From positions 1-39,098 of the forward strand of contig CALUGQ010000031.1 of NCBI GenBank assembly GCA_944320235.1: a stretch of 39,098 nt of DNA, in the 5' to 3' direction. The translations under genes and the position numbers were made by a program. This document shows positions 15,726 through 24,239 of this stretch, piece by piece. The notes under the pieces are model-generated. The model was not told where the DNA came from. It did not search any database and saw only the letters and a list, made by a program, of their open reading frames with translations. The stretch comes from an uncultured Prevotella sp. Its GTDB lineage: Bacteria > Bacteroidota > Bacteroidia > Bacteroidales > Bacteroidaceae. Positions within the stretch are counted from its first letter, which is position 1; every line of letters starts with the position of its first letter.

Positions 15726-16268
15726 ATGAAGAAAGAGATAATAATTTCAGGCTTCGGCGGACAGGGGGTGTTGTCCATGGGTAAGATTCTGGCCTATTCT
15801 GGCCTAATGGATGGCAAGGAGGTTACATGGATGCCGGCATATGGGCCAGAACAGCGTGGCGGCACGGCCAACGTTACGGTGATAGTGAGCGATGACAGGA
15901 TTTCATCCCCAATATTGAGTTCTTATGATGTCGCAATTGTGCTTAATCAGCCGTCATTGGAGAAGTTTGAGCCGAAATTGAAGGCTGGAGGCATCTTAAT
16001 TTATGACGGTTATGGAATAATAAATCCGCCAACAAGAAATGACATCACTGTCTATCGCATTGACGCTATGGACAAGGCAGCGGAGATGAAGAACGCCAAG
16101 ATATTCAATATGATAGTGCTTGGTGGATTCCTTAAAGTTTGTCCAATAATCAGCATTGGGGGGATCGAGAAAGCCCTGAGAAAGACATTGCCAGAACGCC
16201 ACCACAATTTGATTCCACTTAATATACAAGCTCTTGAGGAAGGTGAAAAGATAATTGAAAAAGCTTGA
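15726..16268 (+). CDS. vorC: 2-oxoacid:ferredoxin oxidoreductase gamma subunit
   Basis: The gamma subunit of the same enzyme, 180 aa. It opens with the glycine-rich SGFGGQGVLSMGKILA motif (residues ~7-22), followed by the family signature MPAYGPEQRGGTANVTVIVSD. It ends in an Ala/Glu-rich helix. It lies 40 bp after vorA. With an upstream folD and ffh, the operon couples folate metabolism genes to anaerobic 2-oxoacid oxidation, which would yield acyl-CoA and reduced ferredoxin. A terminator follows at 16337. Confidence 0.93.
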   Translation: MKKEIIISGFGGQGVLSMGKILAYSGLMDGKEVTWMPAYGPEQRGGTANVTVIVSDDRISSPILSSYDVAIVLNQPSLEKFEPKLKAGGILIYDGYGIINPPTRNDITVYRIDAMDKAAEMKNAKIFNMIVLGGFLKVCPIISIGGIEKALRKTLPERHHNLIPLNIQALEEGEKIIEKA

Positions 16269-16336
16269 TAGGCCGTGGGCAAAAGTGTCGGCTCTTTTAG
16301 GCACAGCTTATTTCACATATTGCAAATTTGCATTGG

Positions 16337-16373
16337 GCCACAAGTGTCTTTTTTAGGCATTTGTGGCTTTCTT
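16337..16373 (+). terminator. Intrinsic terminator after vorC
   Basis: GCCACAAGTGTC (16337-16348) pairs with GGCATTTGTGGC (16356-16367) over 12 positions, including two G-U pairs. The loop is 7 bases, and a T-rich TTTCTT follows. It ends the ffh-folD-TPR-vor transcript. Confidence 0.8.
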
Positions 16374-16431
16374 ATGTAAAAGATTATAATGTCATAAATG
16401 TTTTGTGCATTCTGAGGCATTGTGTTCGATT

Positions 16432-16447
16432 TATATTTGTACCTTTG
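16432..16447 (+). promoter_or_regulatory. Overlapping -7 elements for rarA
   Basis: TATATTTG (16432-16439) and TACCTTTG (16440-16447) both match TAnnTTTG, directly upstream of the rarA ATG at 16459. No well-spaced -33 TTTG is found, so the exact element used is uncertain. Either would give a very short leader. Confidence 0.45.
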
Positions 16448-16458
16448 TAAACGAAATT

Positions 16459-17733
16459 ATGTCACAGCCATTAGCAGAAAGACTAAGGCCTCGCACACTA
16501 GATGATTATATCGGGCAGAAACACCTTGTTGGCGAGGGTGCCGTGTTGCGCAAGATGATTGACGCAGGGCGAGTGTCTTCCTTTATCCTTTGGGGCCCCC
16601 CTGGCGTTGGGAAAACGACCTTGGCTCAGATAATTGCCAATAAACTTGAAACACCGTTCTATACCCTTAGTGCTGTAACAAGCGGTGTCAAGGATGTACG
16701 TGATGTTATAGACAAGGCTAGCCGTGGAAGATTCTTCAATGAGACATCGCCGATTTTGTTCATTGATGAGATACATCGTTTCAGCAAGTCTCAGCAGGAC
16801 TCATTGCTAGGTGCTGTGGAGAAAGGTGTCGTGACACTGATTGGTGCAACAACAGAGAACCCTTCATTTGAAGTTATCCGCCCGTTGTTGTCACGATGCC
16901 AGCTTTATGTTCTGAAACCACTTGACGAAAGTGACCTGTTGGAACTCATAAAGCGTGCGATATCACGTGATGTGGAATTGAGCAGGCGCAAGATAGAATT
17001 GAAGGAGACGGCTGCCATCTTGCGCTATAGTGGAGGTGATGCCCGTAAGTTGCTGAACATATTGGAACTTGTTGTTGAGGCATCGCCTACTGATGACGTG
17101 GTGATAACAAACGATATGGTCGTGAACCGCCTTCAGCAGAATCCACTTGCCTATGACAAGGATGGCGAAATGCATTACGACATAATCTCTGCTTTTATCA
17201 AAAGCATACGGGGAAGCGACCCAGATGCGGCTTTGTATTGGCTGGCAAGGATGATAGAAGGAGGTGAAGACCCAAAGTTCATTGCTCGCCGACTTGTAAT
17301 CAGTGCGGCTGAAGACATAGGCTTGGCGAATCCTAATGCTTTGTTATTGGCAAATGCTGCGTTTGATGCAGTCGTGAAAATTGGTTGGCCCGAAGGACGT
17401 ATTCCTTTGGCTGAGGCGACCGTCTATTTGGCGACAAGCCCAAAGAGCAATTCTGCCTATCTTGGAATTGACGCAGCCCTGGAGCTTGTAAGGCGTACTG
17501 GCAACCAACCTGTACCGCTGCATTTACGCAATGCGCCGACAAAATTGATGAAAGACTTGGGATATCATGACGGTTATAAGTACCCACATGATTTTCCGAA
17601 TCACTTCATTGGCCAACAATATTTGCCAGACAAACTGCTTGGCGAAAGGTTGTGGCATGGGCAGCAGAATCAGCAAGAAAGCAAATTAAGCATGCGAATG
17701 ACTGAGTATTGGGGTGACAGATATAAGGAATAA
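16459..17733 (+). CDS. rarA: Replication-associated recombination protein A (AAA+ ATPase)
   Basis: RarA (MgsA) is a clamp-loader-related AAA+ ATPase that acts at stalled replication forks. The protein is 424 aa from the ATG at 16459 (MSQPLAERLRP); upstream in-frame ATG at 16405 would add a non-conserved stretch across the promoter. Key motifs are the family start PRTLDDYIGQKHL, Walker A GPPGVGKTT (~52-60), Walker B LFIDEIHRF (~105-113), the sensor-1 TTENPSF and the arginine finger in LLSRCQ. The C-terminal helical domain has RGSDPDAALYWLARM and EDIGLANP, both typical. Confidence 0.96.
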   Translation: MSQPLAERLRPRTLDDYIGQKHLVGEGAVLRKMIDAGRVSSFILWGPPGVGKTTLAQIIANKLETPFYTLSAVTSGVKDVRDVIDKASRGRFFNETSPILFIDEIHRFSKSQQDSLLGAVEKGVVTLIGATTENPSFEVIRPLLSRCQLYVLKPLDESDLLELIKRAISRDVELSRRKIELKETAAILRYSGGDARKLLNILELVVEASPTDDVVITNDMVVNRLQQNPLAYDKDGEMHYDIISAFIKSIRGSDPDAALYWLARMIEGGEDPKFIARRLVISAAEDIGLANPNALLLANAAFDAVVKIGWPEGRIPLAEATVYLATSPKSNSAYLGIDAALELVRRTGNQPVPLHLRNAPTKLMKDLGYHDGYKYPHDFPNHFIGQQYLPDKLLGERLWHGQQNQQESKLSMRMTEYWGDRYKE

Positions 17734-17755
17734 TGTTATTTTCAGATGTAGTATT

Positions 17756-18715
17756 ATGATGAAGATTGTTGTTTTGGATGGCTATACCGTGAATCACGGA
17801 GATTTGTCATGGGAAGCATTGGAGGCATTGGGTGATGTTGTGATATATCCACGCACCTCGGCAGATGAGCTTGTGGAGAGAAGCAAAGATGCTGATATCT
17901 TGCTTACCAATAAGGTAGTGATAAATTCAGATGCCATGGCTCTCCTTCCTTGTTTAAGGTACATAGGTGTATTGGCAACAGGGTATAACGTTGTTGATAC
18001 AGAAGGAGCACGTGCCCGAGGCATTTGCGTTACAAACATACCAGCTTACAGCACTGACAGTGTTGCCCAGATGGTGTTTGCCCATATATTGAACATTACA
18101 AATCGAGTGGGGCATTATGCTTGGCAAAACAAAGATGGACAATGGAGCCGCTCAGAAGATTTCTGCTATTGGGATACTCCTTTGCATGAGTTGGCAGGTA
18201 AGACAATAGGCATTGTCGGGTTAGGGAACATCGGCATGAAAGTGGCGATGATATCACGGGTGTTCGGAATGGATGTTTTTGCCTACACCAGCAAGCATTC
18301 TGCCTCTTTGCCCGAAGGAATACAGAAGACTACTTTGGAAGGACTGTATGGCGTGAGCGACATTCTTACCTTGCATTGTCCGCTCACAGACAAAACCAAA
18401 GGCATGATAAATGCTGGGACTATAAGTAAGATGAAGCGAGGCGCAATATTGATTAATACAGGACGGGGGGCTCTCGTCAATGAGAAGGATATTGCTGAAG
18501 CACTTGAGTCCGGGCAACTTGGTGGTTACGGTGCTGATGTGTCGGAACAAGAGCCGCCATTGTTGAGCAATCCGTTGCTTGGTGCTCCAAATGCTTACTT
18601 GACACCACATATAGCATGGGCTACGTCTGAGGCAAGAACCCGTTTGATGCAAATAGCAGTAAGCAATGTCAAGGCATTCATGGACGGAATGCCTGTCAAT
18701 GTAGTGAATCGATGA
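17756..18715 (+). CDS. D-2-hydroxyacid dehydrogenase
   Basis: An NAD(P)-dependent D-isomer-specific 2-hydroxyacid dehydrogenase, about 319 aa, most like glycerate dehydrogenase/hydroxypyruvate reductase. The nucleotide-binding fold is marked by GIVGLGNIGMKVA (~150-162), followed by LHCPLTDKTKGMI and INTGRGALVNE (~240-250). The catalytic His lies in TPHIAWAT near residue 285. Adjacent ATG codons at 17756 and 17759 are both possible starts. It follows rarA by 22 bp and overlaps the next gene by 4 bp (ATGA), so it is translationally coupled. The substrate is not determined by sequence. Confidence 0.9.
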   Translation: MMKIVVLDGYTVNHGDLSWEALEALGDVVIYPRTSADELVERSKDADILLTNKVVINSDAMALLPCLRYIGVLATGYNVVDTEGARARGICVTNIPAYSTDSVAQMVFAHILNITNRVGHYAWQNKDGQWSRSEDFCYWDTPLHELAGKTIGIVGLGNIGMKVAMISRVFGMDVFAYTSKHSASLPEGIQKTTLEGLYGVSDILTLHCPLTDKTKGMINAGTISKMKRGAILINTGRGALVNEKDIAEALESGQLGGYGADVSEQEPPLLSNPLLGAPNAYLTPHIAWATSEARTRLMQIAVSNVKAFMDGMPVNVVNR

Positions 18716-19368
18716 CAGACAGTGTTACAATAGCAACTGCCCAGCAACTAATAGAATTTCTCGGTACGTTTGCTTTCGCTATTTCCGGGATAAGGCATGC
18801 GGCGGCAAAGCACTTTGATTGGTTTGGCGGTTATGTGTGTGGCATCGCCGTGGCAATCGGGGGCGGAACCATTCGTGATGTGATGCTTGGAACAACTCCT
18901 TTCTGGATGACAAATCCAATATACATGATATGTACAGCCATTGCCTTGTGCATGGTCATTGCATTTTCAAAGTATATGGAGCGCTTGCAGAATGCTTGGT
19001 TTGTATTTGACACATTGGGGCTTGCGCTATTTACAATTGCGGGAATACAAAAAAGCCTGGATTATGGCCAGCCATTTTGGGTGGCAATCATAATGGGATG
19101 TATAACTGGGGCTGCAGGTGGTGTCATTCGCGACATTTTATTGAACAATGAGCCTGTTATTCTGCGCAAAGAGATTTATGCAATGGCTAGTGTTGCTGGT
19201 GGGCTTGTTTACTGGAGCTTGGCTGAATTAGACGTGACTATACACATAACTGCAGTTGCGAGTTTCCTAGTTACGTGTGCCATACGTTTCCTGGCCGTTA
19301 GGTATCATGTGTCATTGCCATTGCTGAAAGGTGTTGACGTAAGCAAAAACAAAGGAACCGCCACTTGA
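18712..19368 (+). CDS. TRIC-type trimeric cation channel family protein (YicG-like)
   Basis: A 218-aa polytopic membrane protein of the family UPF0126/TRIC, which forms monovalent cation channels. It is built of two repeats, each with a glycine-rich signature: GIAVAIGGGTIRDVMLG (~43-59) and GCITGAAGGVIRDILLN (~126-142). About seven hydrophobic helices fill the rest. It overlaps the dehydrogenase stop by ATGA. The last codons (KNKGTAT) lie within the terminator stem, so the 3' end of the reading frame doubles as part of the terminator. Confidence 0.93.
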   Translation: MTDSVTIATAQQLIEFLGTFAFAISGIRHAAAKHFDWFGGYVCGIAVAIGGGTIRDVMLGTTPFWMTNPIYMICTAIALCMVIAFSKYMERLQNAWFVFDTLGLALFTIAGIQKSLDYGQPFWVAIIMGCITGAAGGVIRDILLNNEPVILRKEIYAMASVAGGLVYWSLAELDVTIHITAVASFLVTCAIRFLAVRYHVSLPLLKGVDVSKNKGTAT

Positions 19369-19388
19369 AAGGCGGTTTCTTTGTTTTT
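19345..19388. terminator. Bidirectional intrinsic terminator overlapping a stop codon
   Basis: AAAAACAAAGGAACCGCC (19345-19362) pairs with the 18 bases at 19371-19388, with one G-U pair. The loop is 8 bases and contains the TRIC stop codon (19366-19368). A-runs and T-runs on both sides make it usable for the + operon and for the nucleoside phosphorylase gene on -. Confidence 0.92.
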
Positions 19389-19423
19389 ATTGCAGAATTG
19401 GCTTAAGCAGCTCCGGTTTCTCG

Positions 19424-20302
19424 TCAGATTCGTTCGAGCACTGCTTTTACCAAGTCATCTATTTGGTTTTTGTATCCAGTGTTTGCTTTTCCAGCCACTC
19501 TGTTGGCTATCACCATGCAAACGGTTGTTGCCTTATGGCCCATAAGGCGCGATAAACCGGCAATGGCTGAACTTTCCATTTCAAAGTTTGTTATGTGTCT
19601 GCCGCCGAAGGCAAAACTTTCTATTTTTTCGTTCTGTCGTGGGTCTGCCAAAGGAACACGCAGTTCACGGCCTTGTGGGCCGAAGAACCCGCCGCATGAA
19701 ATGGTTATTCCTCTCACCATGTCGTTGCCGGCTATGCGCTCCACAAGTTCTTTGTCGGCATCTATGGCATAAGGATATGGTGCACACATGTTGCCTGTCC
19801 ACCCAAGATGGGCTATCAATGCGCGTTCGAGTTGCAGGTCGCATACAGCATTGCGCCCGGCATAGAAATTGAGTAGGCCGTCGAATCCGATGGAAGTCTC
19901 CGAACAAATGAATGTTCCTTCGGGAGTATACGGTTGCAAGCCTCCGCAAGTGCCGATTCTCACAATTTCGAGCTGCCTGGCGTGGCTTCTTTCTTTCCTG
20001 GTGTCAAAGTCGATATTTGCCAGCGCATCAAGTTCGTTCAATACGATGTCTATGTTGTCACACCCGATGCCTGTCGAGGTTACTGTTATTCGTTTGCCGC
20101 AGTAGCTCCCGGTAACGGTGCGAAACTCGCGGCTTTCAATTTCGCATTCCTTGCTGTCAAAGTGTGAAGCAACGAGCGGAACGCGCCCTGGGTCGCCTAC
20201 CAATATTACTTTGTCGGCCAATTGGTCGGGTTTTACGTGTAGGTGGAAAACACTGCCGTCTGTGTTTATGATCAGTTCTGACTCTGCAAAATAACTTTTC
20301 AT
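19424..20302 (-). CDS. Nucleoside phosphorylase (uridine phosphorylase-like)
   Basis: A cytosolic phosphorylase of the PNP/UDP superfamily that cleaves a ribonucleoside with phosphate to a free base and ribose-1-phosphate. It is 292 aa. Motifs are the phosphate-binding VGDPGRVPLVA (~34-44), STGIGCDNIDIV (~74-85), VRIGTCGGLQP (~111-121), and the base/ribose site NFEMESSAIAGLSRLMG (~239-255). The Met-Glu-Ser triplet is typical of uridine-preferring members. The start at 20302 overlaps the upstream PD40 gene by 4 bases, so the two are translated from one message. Confidence 0.9.
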   Translation of the reverse strand: MKSYFAESELIINTDGSVFHLHVKPDQLADKVILVGDPGRVPLVASHFDSKECEIESREFRTVTGSYCGKRITVTSTGIGCDNIDIVLNELDALANIDFDTRKERSHARQLEIVRIGTCGGLQPYTPEGTFICSETSIGFDGLLNFYAGRNAVCDLQLERALIAHLGWTGNMCAPYPYAIDADKELVERIAGNDMVRGITISCGGFFGPQGRELRVPLADPRQNEKIESFAFGGRHITNFEMESSAIAGLSRLMGHKATTVCMVIANRVAGKANTGYKNQIDDLVKAVLERI

Positions 20303-21480
20303 GATTTATCTTGTTTTAGGTGTCTTATTTCTGCGTTTCTTATGTCTTTGCGTAGTTGGGTAATTTGTAGTTCGAGCGATTCAATTTGTTGTTCGCTTTT
20401 GAGGATTTCGTTTTTTAATGCATTCCTGTCGCTGGTGTTGGCTGTCGCGTAATAAATTCGCGCCTTGGCAAGGGCCATGTCAAGTGCAGCCCTTTGGCTT
20501 TCCAGGGCCTGCAGTTGCTTGAATTGTTCGGCACCCGCACTTGATTTGAAGTCAGTAGGTTTAGTGTATGTTACCCTGTCGTTTATTATGAATGCCATTT
20601 TTTCCTTGGCGGTTTCTCCTGTATTGACGGCTTGCATTGCTTTTAGCCTGTCAATGGCTTTTTGCCTCTCTTTGCCGTTTCCCCATGTGTCAGCAATGCA
20701 GTCAAGGTTTGCCAGGCTTCTTATTTGCTCTTCAGAGTATTCGTCTGGTGAATATAGCTGCCTTGTCTCAGAAGGGATGAATATGTATATGCAAACTTTA
20801 CCCTCCGGCTGGCTTCTGTCTGTGGCAAACCAGCCAATGTCGTTGAACTCATCAATGGCATACATATAGTCGTTGGCGGTAGAGTTGAAAGGCATTCCTA
20901 TGTTTTCTGCTTTTAGGAATGAACCGCTTTCAGAGTCGAAGCGTGTAACGAAGATGTCATAACCTCCGATGCTCTCCTCGCCGGTTGCCGCGAAATAGAA
21001 CGTGGTGCCGTCGGGCATCATAAAGGGGTAGTTAACCGACTTGTAACCTTCGTCATTGCCCAGCCCTCCGAGTTTCATGGGTGTTGTCCATTGGCCATTG
21101 AAGTTGTCGCAGGTGTAAATGCTGGAAGTACCGGCGGTATCTTCTGCTGAGAAGTAGCATTTGTCGGCAAGGCCGTTAACGTATACAAATGCATTGGGCT
21201 GGTTTCCTTTCTTGAAATAATTATCATAGCTATAAACGCTGCCTGCATCACGGCTCAGGTTGTATTTGCTGAAAAAGTTCTCTTTGTCTGTCACAACGCT
21301 GTCAATGAATATGATTCTTTGCGTTGCAGCTACCATCTGGTCAATCCTTTGTTCCAATAGCTTGCCCTCCTTTTCGGCTTCAGCTTTTGTGCTGGATTTG
21401 CTTAGGCGCTTGTTTTGTGCTGTTGCGGTGGCAGCAGACAATGCCATGATTGCTGCCATTGATATCAGAGTTTTCTTCAT
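20299..21480 (-). CDS. Exported PD40/WD40-like beta-propeller protein
   Basis: A 393-aa protein with a signal peptide (KKTLISMAAIMALSAATATA, residues 2-21). The middle (~100-240) resembles PD40 beta-propeller blades, e.g. YPFMMPDGTTFYFAATGEESIGGYD and DYMYAIDEFNDIGWFATDR. These are the motifs seen in TolB-like and OmpA-associated proteins. The last ~70 residues (LESQRAALDMALAKAR...ILKSEQQIESLELQITQL) are a coiled coil. No lipobox is seen. It is likely periplasmic and perhaps an envelope-binding scaffold. It overlaps the phosphorylase gene by 4 bases. A TACCTTTG -7 element lies at 21569-21562. Confidence 0.85.
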   Translation of the reverse strand: MKKTLISMAAIMALSAATATAQNKRLSKSSTKAEAEKEGKLLEQRIDQMVAATQRIIFIDSVVTDKENFFSKYNLSRDAGSVYSYDNYFKKGNQPNAFVYVNGLADKCYFSAEDTAGTSSIYTCDNFNGQWTTPMKLGGLGNDEGYKSVNYPFMMPDGTTFYFAATGEESIGGYDIFVTRFDSESGSFLKAENIGMPFNSTANDYMYAIDEFNDIGWFATDRSQPEGKVCIYIFIPSETRQLYSPDEYSEEQIRSLANLDCIADTWGNGKERQKAIDRLKAMQAVNTGETAKEKMAFIINDRVTYTKPTDFKSSAGAEQFKQLQALESQRAALDMALAKARIYYATANTSDRNALKNEILKSEQQIESLELQITQLRKDIRNAEIRHLKQDKS

Positions 21481-21561
21481 TGTGTCATGCCTTTATGTTT
21501 TGTCGGTGTTGCCAAGATTGTGCTTAGCCATGGCTGTGTACCTTTTTGTAGCTTCTAATTA

Positions 21562-21569
21562 CAAAGGTA
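21562..21569 (-). promoter_or_regulatory. -7 element for the PD40 gene
   Basis: Read on the minus strand, TACCTTTG matches TAnnTTTG. The start would lie near 21555, about 75 bases before the ATG at 21480. A convincing -33 TTTG is not visible. Confidence 0.5.
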
Positions 21570-21763
21570 CACAAAAGATTTAGAAATCTGATTGCATTAA
21601 CATAAATTTTGGCGTTGCGTTGATGCAATGGGGCTAGTGGCTATGCTATGGGCTGAATGAGTAAAGTTGGGTAGATGATATTTCCGAACATTTCACCTTT
21701 TCAGTGCCTCTTCTTCCTCCGCACGTTTTGCGGCAAACCGGGAACGGCATTTCTTGGCGGCTT

Positions 21764-24205
21764 TTATTTCGACAGGAAGCCGTATTCATATACTTTCGGC
21801 TCTATCTTGCGGGCGAGTTGCTTCAAGCGTTGCCGTAATGCGGCGATGAGTTCCGTGTAATGGGCATCATCGCTGCCGGCATTCATCTTGCCTTTGGCGT
21901 TCGTGCCCTGGAAGTGCAGGCGGATGTCATAGAGTGCTGCGTTGGGGTTGGCGCCGGGCTGTGCGTGGTAGTAACGCCACAGTTCGCGGCCTGCATCCAG
22001 CACGGCTTGGGCTTCGGGGGAGAATAGCAGGGGGCGGTTCTCTTTTCCCTGCTCAAAAAGGCTGGCTTGCACAGGCGCGTTGCTTTTGGCTTTGCCTTGC
22101 ATATATTCGGTCATGAAATGGCTCTCGAACTTTTCTTTTGCGTCCACTTCCTGCTCGGTGAAAGGAATCCAATGGTTTGTGCCTTGTTTGCATTGGATTG
22201 TGTTGCTGTTAGAGAATAAAGCATAGGCCAAGCAATCTGTTTGAAACTCCACGTCTGTCTGCCAACCGTTGTTTGGGTATAGGAATTGGTCTCGGTCGTT
22301 GAGCCAAGTAGCTTCTATGCAATGTCGGACAGCTACAAAAATGCACATCACATTTAGATTGCTGGGAGTTATCCACCAACCGCGCGGAGTGGGCATTTGC
22401 TCTTTTTTGTTCATGAAGTAAACGAGCTTCTGATTTTGAAAATCATTTCTGCCGTTACTCATGAAACCAATCTTTAAGCTATGTTCGTCTTTATGGCTTA
22501 ATACCCAATCGCCGATTAAGCCTTTTTCATTATCAAGTGAATAAATGTTCTTTTTCCCAATGAAATTGCATTTTGTGTCATACACATCAGCTTCAACCGT
22601 TTTGAAACGATGTGATTTGTTCAAATCCCAAATAAAGAAACCTATCGGAAATTTGCCTTTTACGTTATCAAAGGTAGAGGCTGGAACCAAAAACAATCGA
22701 TTGAGCTTCGCTTGGAAATTGTTACGGAAATCGCGGAAGTTCGGTGCTTGCAGAATTTTCAACTTGGAAAATTCTGCAAGCACCGAAGATGGGATTTCGT
22801 GGTAAACGCGGATAAGGAATTGTGCGAACAATTCCCGTCCGGCAATCCCAATAAGAGGTAAATACCGTTTATATATGTTGGTTGTCACCGCCACGTCTGT
22901 TTTGTTTTTTCCTGTTCCTGTCAATTGCTTGCTGTCTCCTGCCTCAGCATAGGGTGGATTGATGTATATCACCAGTTTCTTCCGCTTCTCCGGGTCGTTG
23001 ATGATGTCTTGCAAAGGTTGGGGCAGCTTGGTGAACGGGTCGTTGAGGAAGTCGAACTGGAACACGTGTTTTTCCAGCAGGTTCAAGCTGTTGTTGTTGA
23101 TCAGGTCGTGCATGGCTTTCACGTCCTGTGCATCAAGTGTGGATGCCCAAACGTTGTATTTGTTGGTAAGCCCGGCGAGCAGGTTGCCCGTCCCGGCGGC
23201 GCAGTCCCACACGTAATATTCGTCTTGCCAATCCTCGCCCAATTCATCGGCAAGGTATTGTTGCGACAGCTCCACCCATTGCCGCGGGGTAAAGTATGAG
23301 CCTTTGCGCTCGCGGATGTCCTGCGGCACGAGCAGGTCGCGCCGCTCCACGATGTAGTCCCAATATTCGCGGCGGGGCGGGCGGTTGTAACGGTTCCAGA
23401 ACTGCGCGTGCGCCACTTGGTTGTCGTTGAACTCCACGGTTTCAAAGACCAGGGACCCGGTGGCTTTGCGCTGGATGTTGTACACGTAGCGGTCGTTGCG
23501 CAGCAGCACGAACAGTTTCTCGCGGAGCGATATGTTGTGCTCGCTGAGTATGTCGGCAAGGTAAAAGTCGGCGTCAATCAGCCCTTCCCTCCTGGCCATT
23601 TCCCAGTCGACGGCAATCGTGGGCTTCACTTCCTTCACCCATTTCAGGTAGATGTGCGTGAAGTTGTTCTTGTTGATGCGTATTTTCGACAGGCGGGATT
23701 TTCCTGCAATAAAGTTGCTGCGGATGAACTTGTGCAGTTCCTTGTCGTCCGTGCCAAAGCGGTAGAGCAGCACATCGCGCTCGATGCCGGCCTTCACCTG
23801 CCCGTACAGTTGCTTGAACTCCTTCGTCTCGTGGTCGCTGGGCGTGACGTTCCAGTTGAAGTCATTCTGGTAGAACACGTCGATGATGTTCGTATAGGGC
23901 AGGAAAGCTATCTTTTCCGCATCGAACGCCCCGAGGAATGCGGGCGGCAAGTAGCTGTCGAAAGTACGCGCTTTGCCGATGGTCAGGATGAGTTGCACGA
24001 ACGATTCATAGATGTCTTTCTTCGTTCCTGCCTTCGCTTCCGCCCAAAGCAGCGATTCAGTCTCGAACGATTCAGCCCCGTCTTGCGGCACGGCAATGCA
24101 GAAATCTATCTTCCCGATGATTTGCGTGCTGTCATAATCGGCAAAGTAGTCGTGCGCTACCTTGTTTTTCAGTTCTTCTTCCTGTATGTTCCCGTAAGTT
24201 GGCAT
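21764..24205 (-). CDS. Type IIG-like restriction-methyltransferase, single chain
   Basis: An 813-aa enzyme that appears to combine cutting, modification and recognition. A PD-(D/E)XK-like nuclease region sits near the N-terminus (IDF with Asp34; WAEAK with Glu56 and Lys58). The N6-adenine methyltransferase follows, with GSYFTP (~302-307), SAM motif I DCAAGTGNL (~334-342) and catalytic NPPY (416-419), as in Eco57I-type methylases. The remaining ~300 residues should hold the target recognition domain. No partner subunit or separate nuclease lies nearby. The ATG at 24205 (MPTYGNIQEEE) is just downstream of a TATATTTG at 24239-24232; an extended frame upstream to 24412 is not homologous-looking. 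Composition is strongly mosaic: 60-67% GC in sampled lines of the first half and the extreme C-terminus, about 33-35% at 22440-22680. Confidence 0.88.
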   Translation of the reverse strand: MPTYGNIQEEELKNKVAHDYFADYDSTQIIGKIDFCIAVPQDGAESFETESLLWAEAKAGTKKDIYESFVQLILTIGKARTFDSYLPPAFLGAFDAEKIAFLPYTNIIDVFYQNDFNWNVTPSDHETKEFKQLYGQVKAGIERDVLLYRFGTDDKELHKFIRSNFIAGKSRLSKIRINKNNFTHIYLKWVKEVKPTIAVDWEMARREGLIDADFYLADILSEHNISLREKLFVLLRNDRYVYNIQRKATGSLVFETVEFNDNQVAHAQFWNRYNRPPRREYWDYIVERRDLLVPQDIRERKGSYFTPRQWVELSQQYLADELGEDWQDEYYVWDCAAGTGNLLAGLTNKYNVWASTLDAQDVKAMHDLINNNSLNLLEKHVFQFDFLNDPFTKLPQPLQDIINDPEKRKKLVIYINPPYAEAGDSKQLTGTGKNKTDVAVTTNIYKRYLPLIGIAGRELFAQFLIRVYHEIPSSVLAEFSKLKILQAPNFRDFRNNFQAKLNRLFLVPASTFDNVKGKFPIGFFIWDLNKSHRFKTVEADVYDTKCNFIGKKNIYSLDNEKGLIGDWVLSHKDEHSLKIGFMSNGRNDFQNQKLVYFMNKKEQMPTPRGWWITPSNLNVMCIFVAVRHCIEATWLNDRDQFLYPNNGWQTDVEFQTDCLAYALFSNSNTIQCKQGTNHWIPFTEQEVDAKEKFESHFMTEYMQGKAKSNAPVQASLFEQGKENRPLLFSPEAQAVLDAGRELWRYYHAQPGANPNAALYDIRLHFQGTNAKGKMNAGSDDAHYTELIAALRQRLKQLARKIEPKVYEYGFLSK
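22740..22787. repeat. Perfect 21-bp inverted repeat inside the restriction-methyltransferase gene
   Basis: Bases 22740-22760 (starting TTCGGTGCTTGC) are the exact reverse complement of 22767-22787 (ending GCAAGCACCGAA), with a 6-base AACTTG loop. On the minus strand it encodes residues 473-489 of the methyltransferase, without breaking the frame. Confidence 0.92.
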
Positions 24206-24231
24206 AATGGTGGTTCGTTTGTTGTCGAGTA

Positions 24232-24239
24232 CAAATATA
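24232..24239 (-). promoter_or_regulatory. -7 element for the restriction-methyltransferase gene
   Basis: Minus-strand TATATTTG matches TAnnTTTG and would place the start about 20 bases before the ATG at 24205. The -33 element is not clear. It supports 24205 as the translation start and argues against longer frames. Confidence 0.55.

Noticed and set aside
22740-22787. Reading the 21-bp inverted repeat as an active invertible switch
   Set aside because: With only 6 bases between the arms, inversion would change almost nothing, and no recombinase is nearby; it is kept only as an unexplained structure.
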